DNA from: Cytophagaceae bacterium
GTDB taxonomy: Bacteria > Bacteroidota > Bacteroidia > Cytophagales > Spirosomataceae
Length of the DNA stretch: 64,000 nucleotides
Reading direction: 5' to 3'
NCBI GenBank assembly: GCA_027491195.1
Contig: JAIXWQ010000011.1
Coordinates: forward strand, 1 to 64,000
A model generated the notes under the pieces. The model made no database searches, was not told where the DNA came from, and worked only from the letters and a program-made list of their open reading frames with translations. Shown piece after piece: positions 37,054-46,069 of this stretch (position 1 is its first letter; each line of letters starts with the position of its first letter). A program made the translations under genes and the position numbers.

Positions 37054-38415
37054 TTACTTCAATAATGTGATGATTTCAGAGATGGAGAGCAGGTTCTGTT
37101 CTCCATTTTTCATGTTCTTTACGGAAGCTTTTCCTTCTTTTAGTTCAGACTCCCCTATTACAGCTACGAATGCAATTTTTTTCTTGTCAGCAAACTCGAA
37201 TGATTTCTTGATTTTAGCAACATCCGGATACACTTCTGAAGGAATTCCTACTTTACGTAATTCATTTGCCATTCCTAATGCAGCTTTGCGCCCATCCTCA
37301 TCGAAATAGGTGAAGAGGATAGCACTAGCACTGGTAGAGATTTCAGGGAAAAGTGAAAGCTCTTCCATCACGTCTAGGATACGCTCAATCCCAAATGAAA
37401 TACCCACACCTGACATATTAGGCAAACCAAATGAACTTGTCAGGTCATCGTAACGTCCACCGCCCACGATTGAACCAAATGGTAAATCGACAGCCTTACC
37501 TTCGTAAATCAATCCAGTATAATAGCTCAATCCACGAGCTAATTTGTAATCAAATATTAGGTTATCGTTACTAAAGCCATTGGTTTCCGAAAGACTCAAA
37601 ACTTCTTTAATTTCAGCTAAACCCTGCAGTCCAGTTTCATTCGTTCCAAAAAACGAAGTTAATTTCGCTAATTTAGCCTCATTTGTTCCCTCAAATAATA
37701 CAAGCTCTTTTAAGGCCTCTACCTTTTCAGCGCTAAAACCATTCTGAATTAATTCATCAGCTACCTTATACCAACCAATCTTATCTAATTTGTCTAATGC
37801 AACAGCGAAAGAAACGAAACGAGCGCTTTCTCCTAAAGTATCTACAATACCAGCTAATATTTTACGGGAATTCAAATAGAGGTTTACACCTAATTTTAAA
37901 GAGGTGAAAATAGACTGAAAGAGAGCAATTAATTCTGCTTCATTTACTAAGGAGTCAGAACCAATAATATCCGCATCACATTGATAAAACTCGCGGTAAC
38001 GACCACGCTGAGGACGATCAGCCCGCCAAACGGGTTGAATTTGGTAGCGACGAAATGGGAAAGCCAAATCATTGCGATTCATGGCAACGAACCGTGCAAA
38101 AGGTACTGTTAAATCGTAGCGAAGACCTTTTTCAGATATTTTTGTGGTCAGAGATTTAGACCCTGCGTCGATGTCAGAAGGAGAAACTTTGGACAAATAA
38201 TCACCACTATTTAAAATCTTAAATAATAATTGATCGCCTTCTTCTCCGTATTTACCAGTCAAAGTAGATAGATTCTCAATGGCCGCGGTTTCAATTGCTT
38301 GAAAGCCAAAACCTTGAAAATGAGTCTTTATAATGTCAAAAACATAATTACGTTTTGCCATCTCAGAAGGGCCAAAATCCCTAGTTCCTCTTGCGTTTGC
38401 TGGTTTCTGCATCAT
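37054..38415 (-). CDS. hisS: Histidyl-tRNA synthetase
   Basis: A 453-residue class II aminoacyl-tRNA synthetase charging tRNA-His. Motif 2 region FRRYQIQPVWRADRPQRGRYREFYQCDADIIG, the histidine motif LARGLSYYTGLIYE and motif 3 GVGISFGIERI are visible, and the C-terminal anticodon-binding domain ends in a lysine-rich helix. The gene starts with two ATG codons in a row. The promoter box lies only 12 bases upstream, so the leader is very short. No T-box or leader peptide is seen. Confidence 0.97.
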   Translation of the reverse strand: MMQKPANARGTRDFGPSEMAKRNYVFDIIKTHFQGFGFQAIETAAIENLSTLTGKYGEEGDQLLFKILNSGDYLSKVSPSDIDAGSKSLTTKISEKGLRYDLTVPFARFVAMNRNDLAFPFRRYQIQPVWRADRPQRGRYREFYQCDADIIGSDSLVNEAELIALFQSIFTSLKLGVNLYLNSRKILAGIVDTLGESARFVSFAVALDKLDKIGWYKVADELIQNGFSAEKVEALKELVLFEGTNEAKLAKLTSFFGTNETGLQGLAEIKEVLSLSETNGFSNDNLIFDYKLARGLSYYTGLIYEGKAVDLPFGSIVGGGRYDDLTSSFGLPNMSGVGISFGIERILDVMEELSLFPEISTSASAILFTYFDEDGRKAALGMANELRKVGIPSEVYPDVAKIKKSFEFADKKKIAFVAVIGESELKEGKASVKNMKNGEQNLLSISEIITLLK

Positions 38416-38426
38416 ATTAAAAAAAA

Positions 38427-38434
38427 CAAATTTA
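38427..38434 (-). promoter_or_regulatory. -7 box of hisS
   Basis: Minus strand TAAATTTG, an exact TAnnTTTG match 12 bases before the first hisS ATG. Predicted transcription start near 38420 gives a leader of only about 5-8 bases, close to leaderless. Confidence 0.5.
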
Positions 38435-38455
38435 ATTAATTATGCCATAATATTT

Positions 38456-38484
38456 TTGATAATAGTCGATTTTACCTATTTTTG
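38456..38484 (+). promoter_or_regulatory. Promoter of the 47-residue basic protein gene
   Basis: TTG (38456-38458), 18 bases, TATTTTTG (38477-38484) matches the consensus fully and sits 21 bases before the ATG at 38505. The gene therefore has a strong-looking dedicated promoter as well as a terminator. Confidence 0.7.
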
Positions 38485-38504
38485 CAAACCAAATTATCAA
38501 AGAC

Positions 38505-38648
38505 ATGGCAGTAACTAGACTAAAACGTAAAGACAGAAGAAATAAAGCAGTAGCTAACAACAAGGTTGCAGCTATCAAAATCTTAAAAGCAAGACCAACT
38601 ATTAAATTAGTTGATGTAGAAGCTATCAAAGCTAGCTTTGCTAAATAA
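38505..38648 (+). CDS. 47-residue basic protein, possibly ribosome-associated
   Basis: A small open frame encoding MAVTRLKRKDRRNKAVANNK followed by 27 further residues ending EAIKASFAK. It is strongly basic, with about 14 Lys/Arg, no cysteine or membrane segment, and an N-terminal Arg/Lys cluster typical of small ribosomal proteins. Promoter and terminator bracket it closely, as expected of a short, highly expressed gene. I believe similar short proteins occur widely in Bacteroidota; a candidate is the Bacteroidota-specific ribosomal protein called bL38, but I cannot confirm that from sequence here. Confidence 0.75.
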   Translation: MAVTRLKRKDRRNKAVANNKVAAIKILKARPTIKLVDVEAIKASFAK

Positions 38649-38668
38649 GAATAATATTCTTTAAATTG

Positions 38669-38692
38669 AAACCGGTTTATGCCGGTTTTTTT
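38669..38692 (+). terminator. Intrinsic terminator after the small basic protein gene
   Basis: AAACCGG (38669-38675), loop TTTATG, CCGGTTT (38682-38688) and T to 38692. The 7-bp GC-containing stem plus U tract is a good rho-independent terminator 20 bases after the stop. Confidence 0.88.
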
Positions 38693-38717
38693 ATGTTCAA
38701 TTCAATCCTATTCAACA

Positions 38718-39473
38718 ATGAAAAAGACATTATTTGCAATTTCAGGGCTATTTTTAGCTTCTATCAGTTTTACACAGGCACAAGATCACCGTCATGTAAA
38801 GCCTAATCCAACTAACCCCAATGACACGGAATATTGGGAGCCAAGCATACCAGTGGTTACTCCTGGAGCCATTCCATCTGATGCTATCGTATTGTTTGAT
38901 GGGAAGAATTTAGATAATTGGGAGTCTGCAAAAGATGGCTCACCAGCGGCTTGGAAAGTGGCTGATGGAAAAATGACTGTAGTAGGAGGAAAAGGAAATA
39001 TCTCTACCAAAGAGAAATTTACTAACTACCAATTGCATATTGAATGGCAATCCCCTATCGAGCCAGAGACGTTAAAAAGCCAGGGAAAAGGGAATAGCGG
39101 TGTTTTTATGCAAGGTATGTACGAAGTTCAAGTCATGAACTCATATCAAAATCCAACTTACCGTAATGGTCAGGCGGGTGCTATTTACAAACAAACACCT
39201 CCTTTAGTAAATGCTACGTCAAAAATGGGTGATTGGAATACCTATGATATCATTTATACGGCACCAGTGTTTACTACAAATGGTGGTATTGAAACACCAG
39301 CTTATGTGACGGTTATCCATAATGGAATTGTAGTTCAAAATCACACGAAGATTCAAGGTACAACAGAATACATCGGTCAGCCTTTGAATCCAGTTCACGG
39401 ACCTGGACCGATCAGTTTACAGGATCACGGGAATGCAGTTAGCTTCCGCAATATTTGGTTAAGAAAAATGTAA
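38718..39473 (+). CDS. Secreted DUF1080 (3-keto-disaccharide hydrolase/LamG-like) protein
   Basis: A 251-residue exported protein. The start MKKTLFAISGLFLASISF gives a clear signal peptide with likely cleavage after TQA. The mature domain has the DUF1080 hallmark IVLFDGKNLDNWE, then WKVADGKMTVVGGKG, GNSGVFMQGMYEVQVMNS and a final VSFRNIWLRKM, a concanavalin-like sandwich related to glycoside-binding or 3-keto-glycoside hydrolase domains. It probably acts on or binds a carbohydrate in the periplasm or at the surface. A longer reading from 38679 would start in the preceding terminator and lose the signal peptide. Confidence 0.85.
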   Translation: MKKTLFAISGLFLASISFTQAQDHRHVKPNPTNPNDTEYWEPSIPVVTPGAIPSDAIVLFDGKNLDNWESAKDGSPAAWKVADGKMTVVGGKGNISTKEKFTNYQLHIEWQSPIEPETLKSQGKGNSGVFMQGMYEVQVMNSYQNPTYRNGQAGAIYKQTPPLVNATSKMGDWNTYDIIYTAPVFTTNGGIETPAYVTVIHNGIVVQNHTKIQGTTEYIGQPLNPVHGPGPISLQDHGNAVSFRNIWLRKM

Positions 39474-39490
39474 TTAATTTCTTAATTTTG

Positions 39491-39528
39491 AAGGGAAGGT
39501 ATTCAACATGGAAGCCTTCCCTTTTTTT
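39491..39528 (+). terminator. Intrinsic terminator after the DUF1080 gene
   Basis: AAGGGAAGG (39491-39499) and CCTTCCCTT (39515-39523) form a 9-bp stem with a 15-base loop and a run of seven T. An ATG at 39508 lies in its loop and is therefore an unlikely start for the next gene. Confidence 0.88.
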
Positions 39529-39534
39529 GTTTCT

Positions 39535-40299
39535 ATGAAATACATTATTAGCTGGGTTTTACGATTTATCCCAAGAAAATTCATTCAATTATTTGCACAT
39601 CGATTAATCAAAATTTACAGCATTTTCTTGCGAGGAAATAAGGTACATTGCCCTGTTTGCGATCATTCTTTTAGTCATTTTCTACCTTATGGACGTTTAA
39701 CTCCACGTGAAAATGCGCTTTGTCCGTCTTGTTTAAGTTTAGAGCGTCATCGATTGATGTATTTATACTTAAAAAACGAGACTTCCTTTTTTACGGATAA
39801 GCCTAAATTATTGCATATAGCTCCTGAATACTGCTTTATCGATCGTTTTGAAAAGCATTTGGGAGATCAATACATTACAGCTGATATTGAAAGTCCATTA
39901 GCAAAAGTGAAGATGGATTTACATGATATTCCTTTTCCGGATAATTCGTTTGATGCTGTTTTTTGTAATCACGTTTTAGAACATGTGAAGGATGATGTGC
40001 GCTGTATGCAAGAAATTCGTCGCGTTTTGAAACCAACTGGATTTGCATTATGCCAAAGCCCACAACGTTACGATCTAGCCACTACCTACGAAGATGCCAG
40101 CATTACAGATCCAAGTGAGCGAGAAATTCATTTCTTACAAGATGATCACTTACGCATCTATGGACGTGATTATGGTACACAATTAGAAAATTCAGGTTTC
40201 AACGTGGAACACGTGAATCTGATTGAAAAATTAGGATTAGAAGAGAGCAAGAGAATGGCTCTGCCTTTAGAAGAAATCATTTACGTTTGTCGAAAATAA
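39535..40299 (+). CDS. SAM-dependent methyltransferase with two CPxC motifs
   Basis: A 254-residue class I methyltransferase. After a basic, partly hydrophobic N-terminus come two zinc-type motifs, CPVC at 39-42 and CPSC at 63-66, spaced like a small zinc ribbon. The Rossmann domain follows (LLHIAPEYCF, then FPDNSFDAVFCNHVLEHVKDD, IRRVLKPTGFALCQSP). Methyltransferase type 11 proteins with this zinc head are often linked to surface glycan or lipid modification, but the substrate is unknown. The start at 39535 avoids the terminator. One base separates it from pepP. Confidence 0.82.
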   Translation: MKYIISWVLRFIPRKFIQLFAHRLIKIYSIFLRGNKVHCPVCDHSFSHFLPYGRLTPRENALCPSCLSLERHRLMYLYLKNETSFFTDKPKLLHIAPEYCFIDRFEKHLGDQYITADIESPLAKVKMDLHDIPFPDNSFDAVFCNHVLEHVKDDVRCMQEIRRVLKPTGFALCQSPQRYDLATTYEDASITDPSEREIHFLQDDHLRIYGRDYGTQLENSGFNVEHVNLIEKLGLEESKRMALPLEEIIYVCRK

Positions 40300-40300
40300 G

Positions 40301-41590
40301 ATGCGCTACACTCCATTTTCTGCCGAATTATTTAAAAAGAATCGTTCGAAATTATACGCTCAATTGCCTCCTAAATCGATCGTGGTCATTAGTTCGAATG
40401 ATATTATGCCCACGAACGCCGATGGAACAATGGGATTTCGTCAGAATAGTGACCTATTTTATTTATCCGGTTTAGATCAAGAGGAGACCTTTTTGATATT
40501 GTATCCAGATGCTCCTGAAGCACAATGGCGAGAAATAGCCTTTGTTCGCGAGACATCTGAATTGATTGAGATTTGGGAAGGTCATAAGTATACGAAAGAA
40601 GAGGCGACGCAAACTTCTGGGATTAAAAACATTCAATGGACGAGTAATTTCGATAGCCTATTAAAGATCTTAATCTATTCTGCTAATCATTTGTATTTAA
40701 CCGATAACGAGCATTTAAGAAATGCCTCGGTTGTTCAAACGCAGAATGCTCGTTTGGGAATTTCACTTCGTGAATTGTATCCTAATCATGCCATAGGGCG
40801 CCTCGCTCCTATTTTAAGTGATTTAAGAATGCAAAAAGAGCCTGAGGAATTACAGGCATTACAAGTGGCATGTGATATTACAGAAAAAGGATTCCGTCGC
40901 GTATTAAACTTTACGAAACCAGGCGTCACAGAATACGAGATTGAAGCAGAATTCATTCACGAATTTACCCGAAATCGATCTGAAGGCTTTGCCTATACAC
41001 CTATTATTGCTTCAGGTGCAAATGCTTGTGTGCTACATTACATTGATAATGCCTTGCCCTGTAAAGATGGAGATATGCTCCTATTAGATGTGGGGGCATC
41101 CTATGCAAATTACAATGCGGATATGACACGAACGATTCCTGTAAATGGTCGTTTCTCGCCACGTCAAAAACAAGTATATCAAGCCGTGCATGCCGTATTA
41201 GATTATGCGACAGAAATTATGCAGCCGGGTGTGTTTTGGGTAGATTACCAAAAAGAAGTTGAGCGTTTCATGGAAGGTCAGCTGATTGATTTAGGTTTAT
41301 TTTCACGTGCTGATGTAGAAAAGCAAAATCCTGCTACTCCATTATTCAAAAGATATTTCATGCATGGCGTGGCACATCATTTAGGATTAGATGTGCACGA
41401 TGTTTGGGATAAATACAAACCTTTTCAGGAGGGAATGGTTTTAACCTGTGAACCCGGTATTTATATTCAGGAAGAAGGTTTAGGTATTCGTTTGGAAAAC
41501 AACCTAGTCATTCAGAAAGGAAAGAATACGAATCTAATGAAAAATATCCCCTTGCATTGGGAGGAAATTGAAGATTTAATGAATCAATAA
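40301..41590 (+). CDS. pepP: Xaa-Pro aminopeptidase (M24)
   Basis: A 429-residue metallopeptidase that removes N-terminal residues preceding proline. The creatinase-like N-terminal domain is followed by the pita-bread domain with metal ligands in LLLDVGASYANYNADMTRT, HGVAHHLGLDVHD, CEPGIYI and RLENNLVI. It matches the AMP_N type aminopeptidase P of E. coli (about 440 residues). It lies one base after the methyltransferase gene and is probably cotranscribed with it. Confidence 0.93.
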   Translation: MRYTPFSAELFKKNRSKLYAQLPPKSIVVISSNDIMPTNADGTMGFRQNSDLFYLSGLDQEETFLILYPDAPEAQWREIAFVRETSELIEIWEGHKYTKEEATQTSGIKNIQWTSNFDSLLKILIYSANHLYLTDNEHLRNASVVQTQNARLGISLRELYPNHAIGRLAPILSDLRMQKEPEELQALQVACDITEKGFRRVLNFTKPGVTEYEIEAEFIHEFTRNRSEGFAYTPIIASGANACVLHYIDNALPCKDGDMLLLDVGASYANYNADMTRTIPVNGRFSPRQKQVYQAVHAVLDYATEIMQPGVFWVDYQKEVERFMEGQLIDLGLFSRADVEKQNPATPLFKRYFMHGVAHHLGLDVHDVWDKYKPFQEGMVLTCEPGIYIQEEGLGIRLENNLVIQKGKNTNLMKNIPLHWEEIEDLMNQ

Positions 41591-41615
41591 AACGGGTTAA
41601 ATGCCTTGTTTTGGC

Positions 41616-41623
41616 TATATTTG
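41616..41623 (+). promoter_or_regulatory. -7 box of lepA
   Basis: TATATTTG exactly matches TAnnTTTG, with a weak TTA in place of TTG 16 bases upstream. The start near 41630 leaves about 36 bases before the ATG at 41666. Confidence 0.5.
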
Positions 41624-41665
41624 TAGCTTAGTTTTTAGGGAAGCCCTAAGGAGAAATAATTCTAT

Positions 41666-43453
41666 ATGAAACACCTGCGTAATTTTTGCATTATTGCCCA
41701 TATTGATCACGGTAAAAGTACCTTAGCCGATCGATTAATTGAGTTCACCAATACCGTTCAGAAACGCGATATGATGAATCAATTGCTCGATGATATGGAC
41801 TTAGAGCGCGAACGCGGAATTACGATTAAATCGCACGCGATTCAAATGCAGTATCCCAAAGACGGGGAATTATATACTTTCAACTTAATTGATACGCCTG
41901 GACACGTTGATTTCTCCTATGAGGTATCACGTTCTATTGCAGCCTGCGAAGGTGCATTATTGATTGTAGATGCGTCTCAGGGTATTGAGGCTCAAACAAT
42001 TTCCAATTTATATTTAGCGATCAGTCATGATTTAGAAATCATTCCTGTTTTAAATAAAATTGATTTACCTGGCGCCATGCCAGAGGAAGTTTCTGATCAA
42101 ATCATCGATTTGATTGGTTGCAAAAAAGAAGATATTATCCACGCCTCTGGAAAAGAAGGTATCGGTATACAAGATATCCTTGATGCCGTTGTAGAACGAA
42201 TCCCTGCGCCTAAAGGTGAACCGGAAGCTCCATTACAAGCCTTAATTTTTGATTCTACCTTCAACTCCTACCGTGGTATTGAGGTAATTTTCCGTGTATA
42301 TAACGGTGAAATCAGAAAAGGAGATAAAGTAAAATTTATCAATACGGGCAAAGAGTATTACGCAGATGAGATTGGAACCTTAGGTTTAGAACAAGAGCCC
42401 AAACAAATTATTAAAACAGGGGATGTAGGTTATTTAATTTCTGGGATTAAAGAAGCGAAAGAAGTAAAGGTGGGTGATACAATTACTCACGTAGCGAACC
42501 CTACCCTTTCTGCTATTCAAGGTTTTGAAGAGGTAAAACCGATGGTATTTGCTGGGATTTATCCAGTAGAAACTTCAGAGTTTGAAGATCTACGCGATGC
42601 GATGGAGAAGCTTCAATTAAATGATGCCTCCTTAGTTTGGGAACCTGAAACATCAGCCGCCTTAGGATTTGGATTTCGTTGTGGTTTCTTAGGCATGTTG
42701 CATATGGAAATTGTGCAAGAGCGCCTAGAAAGAGAATTCGACATGACGGTCATTACAACTGTCCCTTCTGTAAAGTTTAAGGTATTAACGACTGCACAAG
42801 AAGAAATGTGGGTATCTGCTCCTGCTGATTTACCTGAGACAAACTTAATTGACACCATTGAAGAGCCTTACATTAAGGCACAAATAATTACAAAATCTGA
42901 GTATACAGGGGTCATTATGAGTCTTTGTATGGATAAGCGAGGTATTTTAGTGAATCAGATTTATTTGACAACTGACCGCGTGGAGTTGACATTCGATATG
43001 CCTTTATCAGAGGTTGTATTTGATTTCTTCGATCGTTTAAAGACCATTTCAAGAGGATATGCCTCTTTAGATTACGAATACAAGGATTATGAACCAGGTG
43101 ACATGGTTAAGTTAGATATCATGTTAAATGGAGACAAAGTAGATGCACTTTCGGCTATTGTACACCGGGACAAAGCCTATGACTGGGGTAAGCGTTTGTG
43201 TGAAAAATTACGTGAATTGATTCCGAGACAGCAATTTGAAATTGCCATCCAGGCAGCGATTGGTCAAAAAATCATAGCTCGTGAAACAGTGAAAGCCTTA
43301 CGTAAAGACGTATTAGCTAAATGTTACGGTGGTGATATTTCTCGTAAGCGTAAATTACTAGAGAAACAGAAAAAAGGTAAAAAACGCATGCGTCAAGTGG
43401 GTAACGTAGAAATTCCACAGGAGGCATTTATGGCAGTCCTTAAACTAGATTAG
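41666..43453 (+). CDS. lepA: Elongation factor 4 (LepA)
   Basis: A 595-residue ribosome-associated translational GTPase. GTP-binding motifs are [27 protein letters not shown] and NKIDLPGA; the C-terminal half carries the LepA-specific domain with [21 protein letters not shown]. It remodels or assists stalled or assembling ribosomes. The protein is full length, and the promoter box lies upstream in the short gap after pepP. Confidence 0.98.
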   Translation: MKHLRNFCIIAHIDHGKSTLADRLIEFTNTVQKRDMMNQLLDDMDLERERGITIKSHAIQMQYPKDGELYTFNLIDTPGHVDFSYEVSRSIAACEGALLIVDASQGIEAQTISNLYLAISHDLEIIPVLNKIDLPGAMPEEVSDQIIDLIGCKKEDIIHASGKEGIGIQDILDAVVERIPAPKGEPEAPLQALIFDSTFNSYRGIEVIFRVYNGEIRKGDKVKFINTGKEYYADEIGTLGLEQEPKQIIKTGDVGYLISGIKEAKEVKVGDTITHVANPTLSAIQGFEEVKPMVFAGIYPVETSEFEDLRDAMEKLQLNDASLVWEPETSAALGFGFRCGFLGMLHMEIVQERLEREFDMTVITTVPSVKFKVLTTAQEEMWVSAPADLPETNLIDTIEEPYIKAQIITKSEYTGVIMSLCMDKRGILVNQIYLTTDRVELTFDMPLSEVVFDFFDRLKTISRGYASLDYEYKDYEPGDMVKLDIMLNGDKVDALSAIVHRDKAYDWGKRLCEKLRELIPRQQFEIAIQAAIGQKIIARETVKALRKDVLAKCYGGDISRKRKLLEKQKKGKKRMRQVGNVEIPQEAFMAVLKLD

Positions 43454-43500
43454 TAGAGAATAATTATCACATAAAATTTTTAAAAACAGGGTTTAAAGCG

Positions 43501-43508
43501 TATTTTTG
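43501..43508 (+). promoter_or_regulatory. -7 box of the pyruvate dehydrogenase E2 gene
   Basis: TATTTTTG exactly matches TAnnTTTG, with a TTT-type -33 about 19 bases upstream. Predicted start near 43515, 13 bases before the ATG. Confidence 0.55.
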
Positions 43509-43527
43509 AACTTTCAAACAAAATAAG

Positions 43528-45147
43528 ATGGCTGAAATTATTAGAATGCCCAAGATGAGCGACACGATGTTAGAAGGCGTGATTGCAAATTGGCTTAAAA
43601 AAGAAGGTGACGTTATTAAATCAGGTGACATTATTGCGGAAGTCGAGACGGACAAAGCAACGATGGAATTAGAAAATTACGAAGACGGCACTTTATTATA
43701 TATCGGTGTAAAGGTAGGTGAAGCAGTTCCAGTTGATGGAATTATCGCTATTGTAGGGACACCAGGTGAAGATTATTCAGCACTTTTAGTGGCTCCTGCT
43801 GCAGCGTCAGCTCCAGCACCTGTTGTAGCCGCAGAAACACCGGCAGCAGCTCCAGTGGCAGAAACTGCAGCCCCTACCCCAACAATCGACTTAAGTGGAG
43901 TTAAAGCAGTCGCTGTTCGTATGCCTAAAATGAGCGATACGATGGTAGAAGGCGTTATCGCTAAATGGTTAAAAGCTGTAGGTGATGTCATAAAGAATGG
44001 AGACATCATTGCTGAAGTAGAGACAGATAAAGCTACCATGGAATTAGAAAACTATGAAGATGGTACACTATTATATATTGGAGCAAAAGAAGGACAAGGT
44101 GTCATCGTAGATGGTATTATTGCTATCGTAGGAGAACCTGGTGCTAATTACCAATTGATTTTAGATGCTGAGGCAGCGCCTAAATCGGCTGCACCCGCAC
44201 CAGTAGCTACAACTCCGGCTCCTGCGCCTGTTGCAAGTGCACCAGCACCTGTCATTACAAAGGCTCCAATTGTGGAAGAAAAAATCGCTTCTAAACCAGG
44301 TGCAGAATTGAAGGCAAGTCCTTTAGCTCGTGCTTTGGCAAAAGAAAAAGGATATAACTTAAACTGGATTACGGGAACGGGTGAAGGTGGACGTATCACA
44401 AAGGCAGATGTGGAAGAATATAATCCAAACTCTGGCGGTGCGAACGCAAACTTCACAGGTGGTGTGGAAAGCTTTGAGGATATTCCAAACAGCCAAATGC
44501 GTAAAACAATCGCTCGTCGTTTGTCTGAATCTAAATTTAGCGCTCCAGAATTCTATTTAACGATGGAAATCAATATGGATAAAGCGATGGAAGCGCGTGT
44601 ATCTATGAATGAAGTATTACCCGTGAAGATTTCATTCAATGATATGGTGATTAAAGCCACTGCTCTATCCTTAGCGAAACACCCTAAAGTAAATTCTTAC
44701 TGGATGGAAGATCGCATTCGTGTAAACAAACACGTACACATTGGTATGGCTGTAGCTGTTGAAGATGGCTTACTAGTACCAGTGATTCGTTTTGCTTCTG
44801 AAAAATCAATTGCACAAATCTCAGCTGAGGCGAAAGATTTAGGAGGAAAAGCAAAAAATAAATTATTGCAACCGAAAGATTGGGAAGGTAATACATTTAC
44901 CGTTTCTAACTTAGGTATGTTTGGAATCGACCAATTCACTTCTATTATCAACTCTCCAGAATCATGTATTCTAGCGGTAGGTGGTATTAAAGAAACCGTG
45001 GGTGTTAAGAATGGTCAATTCTATGCAACCAACATTATGAAATTAACATTGACTTGTGATCATCGCGTGGTAGATGGTGCAACAGGAGCTGCGTTCCTGT
45101 TAACCCTGAAACAATACTTAGAGGACCCAATCAAAATGTTTTTATAA
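43528..45147 (+). CDS. pdhC: Pyruvate dehydrogenase complex E2 (dihydrolipoamide acetyltransferase), two lipoyl domains
   Basis: A 539-residue E2 core protein that transfers acetyl groups to CoA. Two lipoyl domains (about residues 1-80 and 130-210), each with the lipoylated lysine in ETDKATMELENYEDG, are nearly identical. Ala-Pro-rich linkers, a peripheral-subunit-binding domain (ASPLARALAKEKGYNLNWITGTGEGGRITKAD, quoted in parts) and the catalytic domain with DHRVVDGATGA follow. The E1 genes are not adjacent. A strong terminator follows the stop. Confidence 0.94.
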   Translation: MAEIIRMPKMSDTMLEGVIANWLKKEGDVIKSGDIIAEVETDKATMELENYEDGTLLYIGVKVGEAVPVDGIIAIVGTPGEDYSALLVAPAAASAPAPVVAAETPAAAPVAETAAPTPTIDLSGVKAVAVRMPKMSDTMVEGVIAKWLKAVGDVIKNGDIIAEVETDKATMELENYEDGTLLYIGAKEGQGVIVDGIIAIVGEPGANYQLILDAEAAPKSAAPAPVATTPAPAPVASAPAPVITKAPIVEEKIASKPGAELKASPLARALAKEKGYNLNWITGTGEGGRITKADVEEYNPNSGGANANFTGGVESFEDIPNSQMRKTIARRLSESKFSAPEFYLTMEINMDKAMEARVSMNEVLPVKISFNDMVIKATALSLAKHPKVNSYWMEDRIRVNKHVHIGMAVAVEDGLLVPVIRFASEKSIAQISAEAKDLGGKAKNKLLQPKDWEGNTFTVSNLGMFGIDQFTSIINSPESCILAVGGIKETVGVKNGQFYATNIMKLTLTCDHRVVDGATGAAFLLTLKQYLEDPIKMFL

Positions 45148-45157
45148 AATTGATTCT

Positions 45158-45191
45158 GCAAGCCTCGAGTAATTTCGAGGCTTGCTTTTTT
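45158..45191 (+). terminator. Strong intrinsic terminator between pdhC and hisG
   Basis: GCAAGCCTCGA (45158-45168), loop of six, TCGAGGCTTGC (45175-45185), then T to 45191. An 11-bp GC-containing stem with U tract is the strongest terminator seen here. It ends only 12 bases before the hisG ATG, so it may also act as an attenuator of hisG. Confidence 0.92.
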
Positions 45192-45203
45192 AGATATAAT
45201 ACG

Positions 45204-46067
45204 ATGAGCACAAATAATATCAGAATTGCAGTACAAAAGTCCGGACGATTAAGCGATGATTCTTTAAAGTTATTTAAAGAGTGTGGCATTAAATTTGAGT
45301 CAGGTGGTTCTAAGCTGCGTTCGATTTCTAGCAACTTCCCTATCGAATTTTTATTCCTGCGCGATGACGATATCCCAGGATACGTAGAAGACGGTGTTGC
45401 CGATTTAGGGGTTGTAGGCTTAAACGTATTGATGGAGCATACACGCAAGGTAGAAATCGTTAAAGAACTAGGATTTTCAAAATGCCGTTTATCATTAGCT
45501 ATTCCTAGAAGTGAAACTTATACTGATCTAAGCCAATTTGAAGGAAAAAGTATTGCTACTTCTTATCCTAACCTAACAAATCAATTCCTTCAAAAGAATG
45601 GCGTTAATGCCGAGATGCATGAGATATCTGGCTCAGTAGAAATTGCGCCAAGTATCGGACTTGCAGAGGGTATTTGCGATATCGTATCTACAGGAGGAAC
45701 ACTTTTAAGCAATGGGTTGAAAGAGGTTGCTACGGTTTTCCAAAGCCAAGCGGTGATGATCTCTAACAATTCATTATCAGCTGAAAAACAAGCTATACTT
45801 AATAAACTATTATTTAGAATTGATTCTGTTCAAAGAGGTCAAAATGCTAAATATGTAGTGTTGAATGTGCAAGAACAGAACATTGAAAAAGTGACGGCTC
45901 TTTTGCCAGGGATGAAATCCCCTTCCGTATTACCATTAGCTACGAAAGGTTGGTTCTCACTTCACTCGGTGATTGAAGAAAACGATTTTTGGAATATCAT
46001 CGAGAATCTTCGAGATGCAGGTGCAGAAGGAATTTTAGTTTTACCTATTGAAAAAATGATTCTTTAA
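45204..46067 (+). CDS. hisG: ATP phosphoribosyltransferase, long form
   Basis: The first committed enzyme of histidine synthesis, joining ATP and PRPP. The 287-residue protein begins NIRIAVQKSGRLSDDSL, has LGVVGLNVL, IATSYPNLTNQFL and the PRPP loop region AEGICDIVSTGGTLLSNGL, and ends with a PII-like regulatory domain (NVQEQNIEKVTALLPGMKSP). It is therefore the long, histidine-feedback-inhibited form that needs no HisZ. The start at 45204 (MSTNN) is chosen; a longer reading would begin in the preceding terminator. hisD follows after two bases. Confidence 0.96.
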   Translation: MSTNNIRIAVQKSGRLSDDSLKLFKECGIKFESGGSKLRSISSNFPIEFLFLRDDDIPGYVEDGVADLGVVGLNVLMEHTRKVEIVKELGFSKCRLSLAIPRSETYTDLSQFEGKSIATSYPNLTNQFLQKNGVNAEMHEISGSVEIAPSIGLAEGICDIVSTGGTLLSNGLKEVATVFQSQAVMISNNSLSAEKQAILNKLLFRIDSVQRGQNAKYVVLNVQEQNIEKVTALLPGMKSPSVLPLATKGWFSLHSVIEENDFWNIIENLRDAGAEGILVLPIEKMIL

Positions 46068-46069
46068 TC

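Noticed and set aside
37054-38440. T-box or histidine leader control of hisS
   Set aside because: The predicted leader is only a few bases long and contains no structure or histidine codons.
39508-39534. Nine extra N-terminal residues for the methyltransferase from ATG 39508
   Set aside because: That ATG lies in the loop of the preceding intrinsic terminator, and the next ATG gives a more natural N-terminus.
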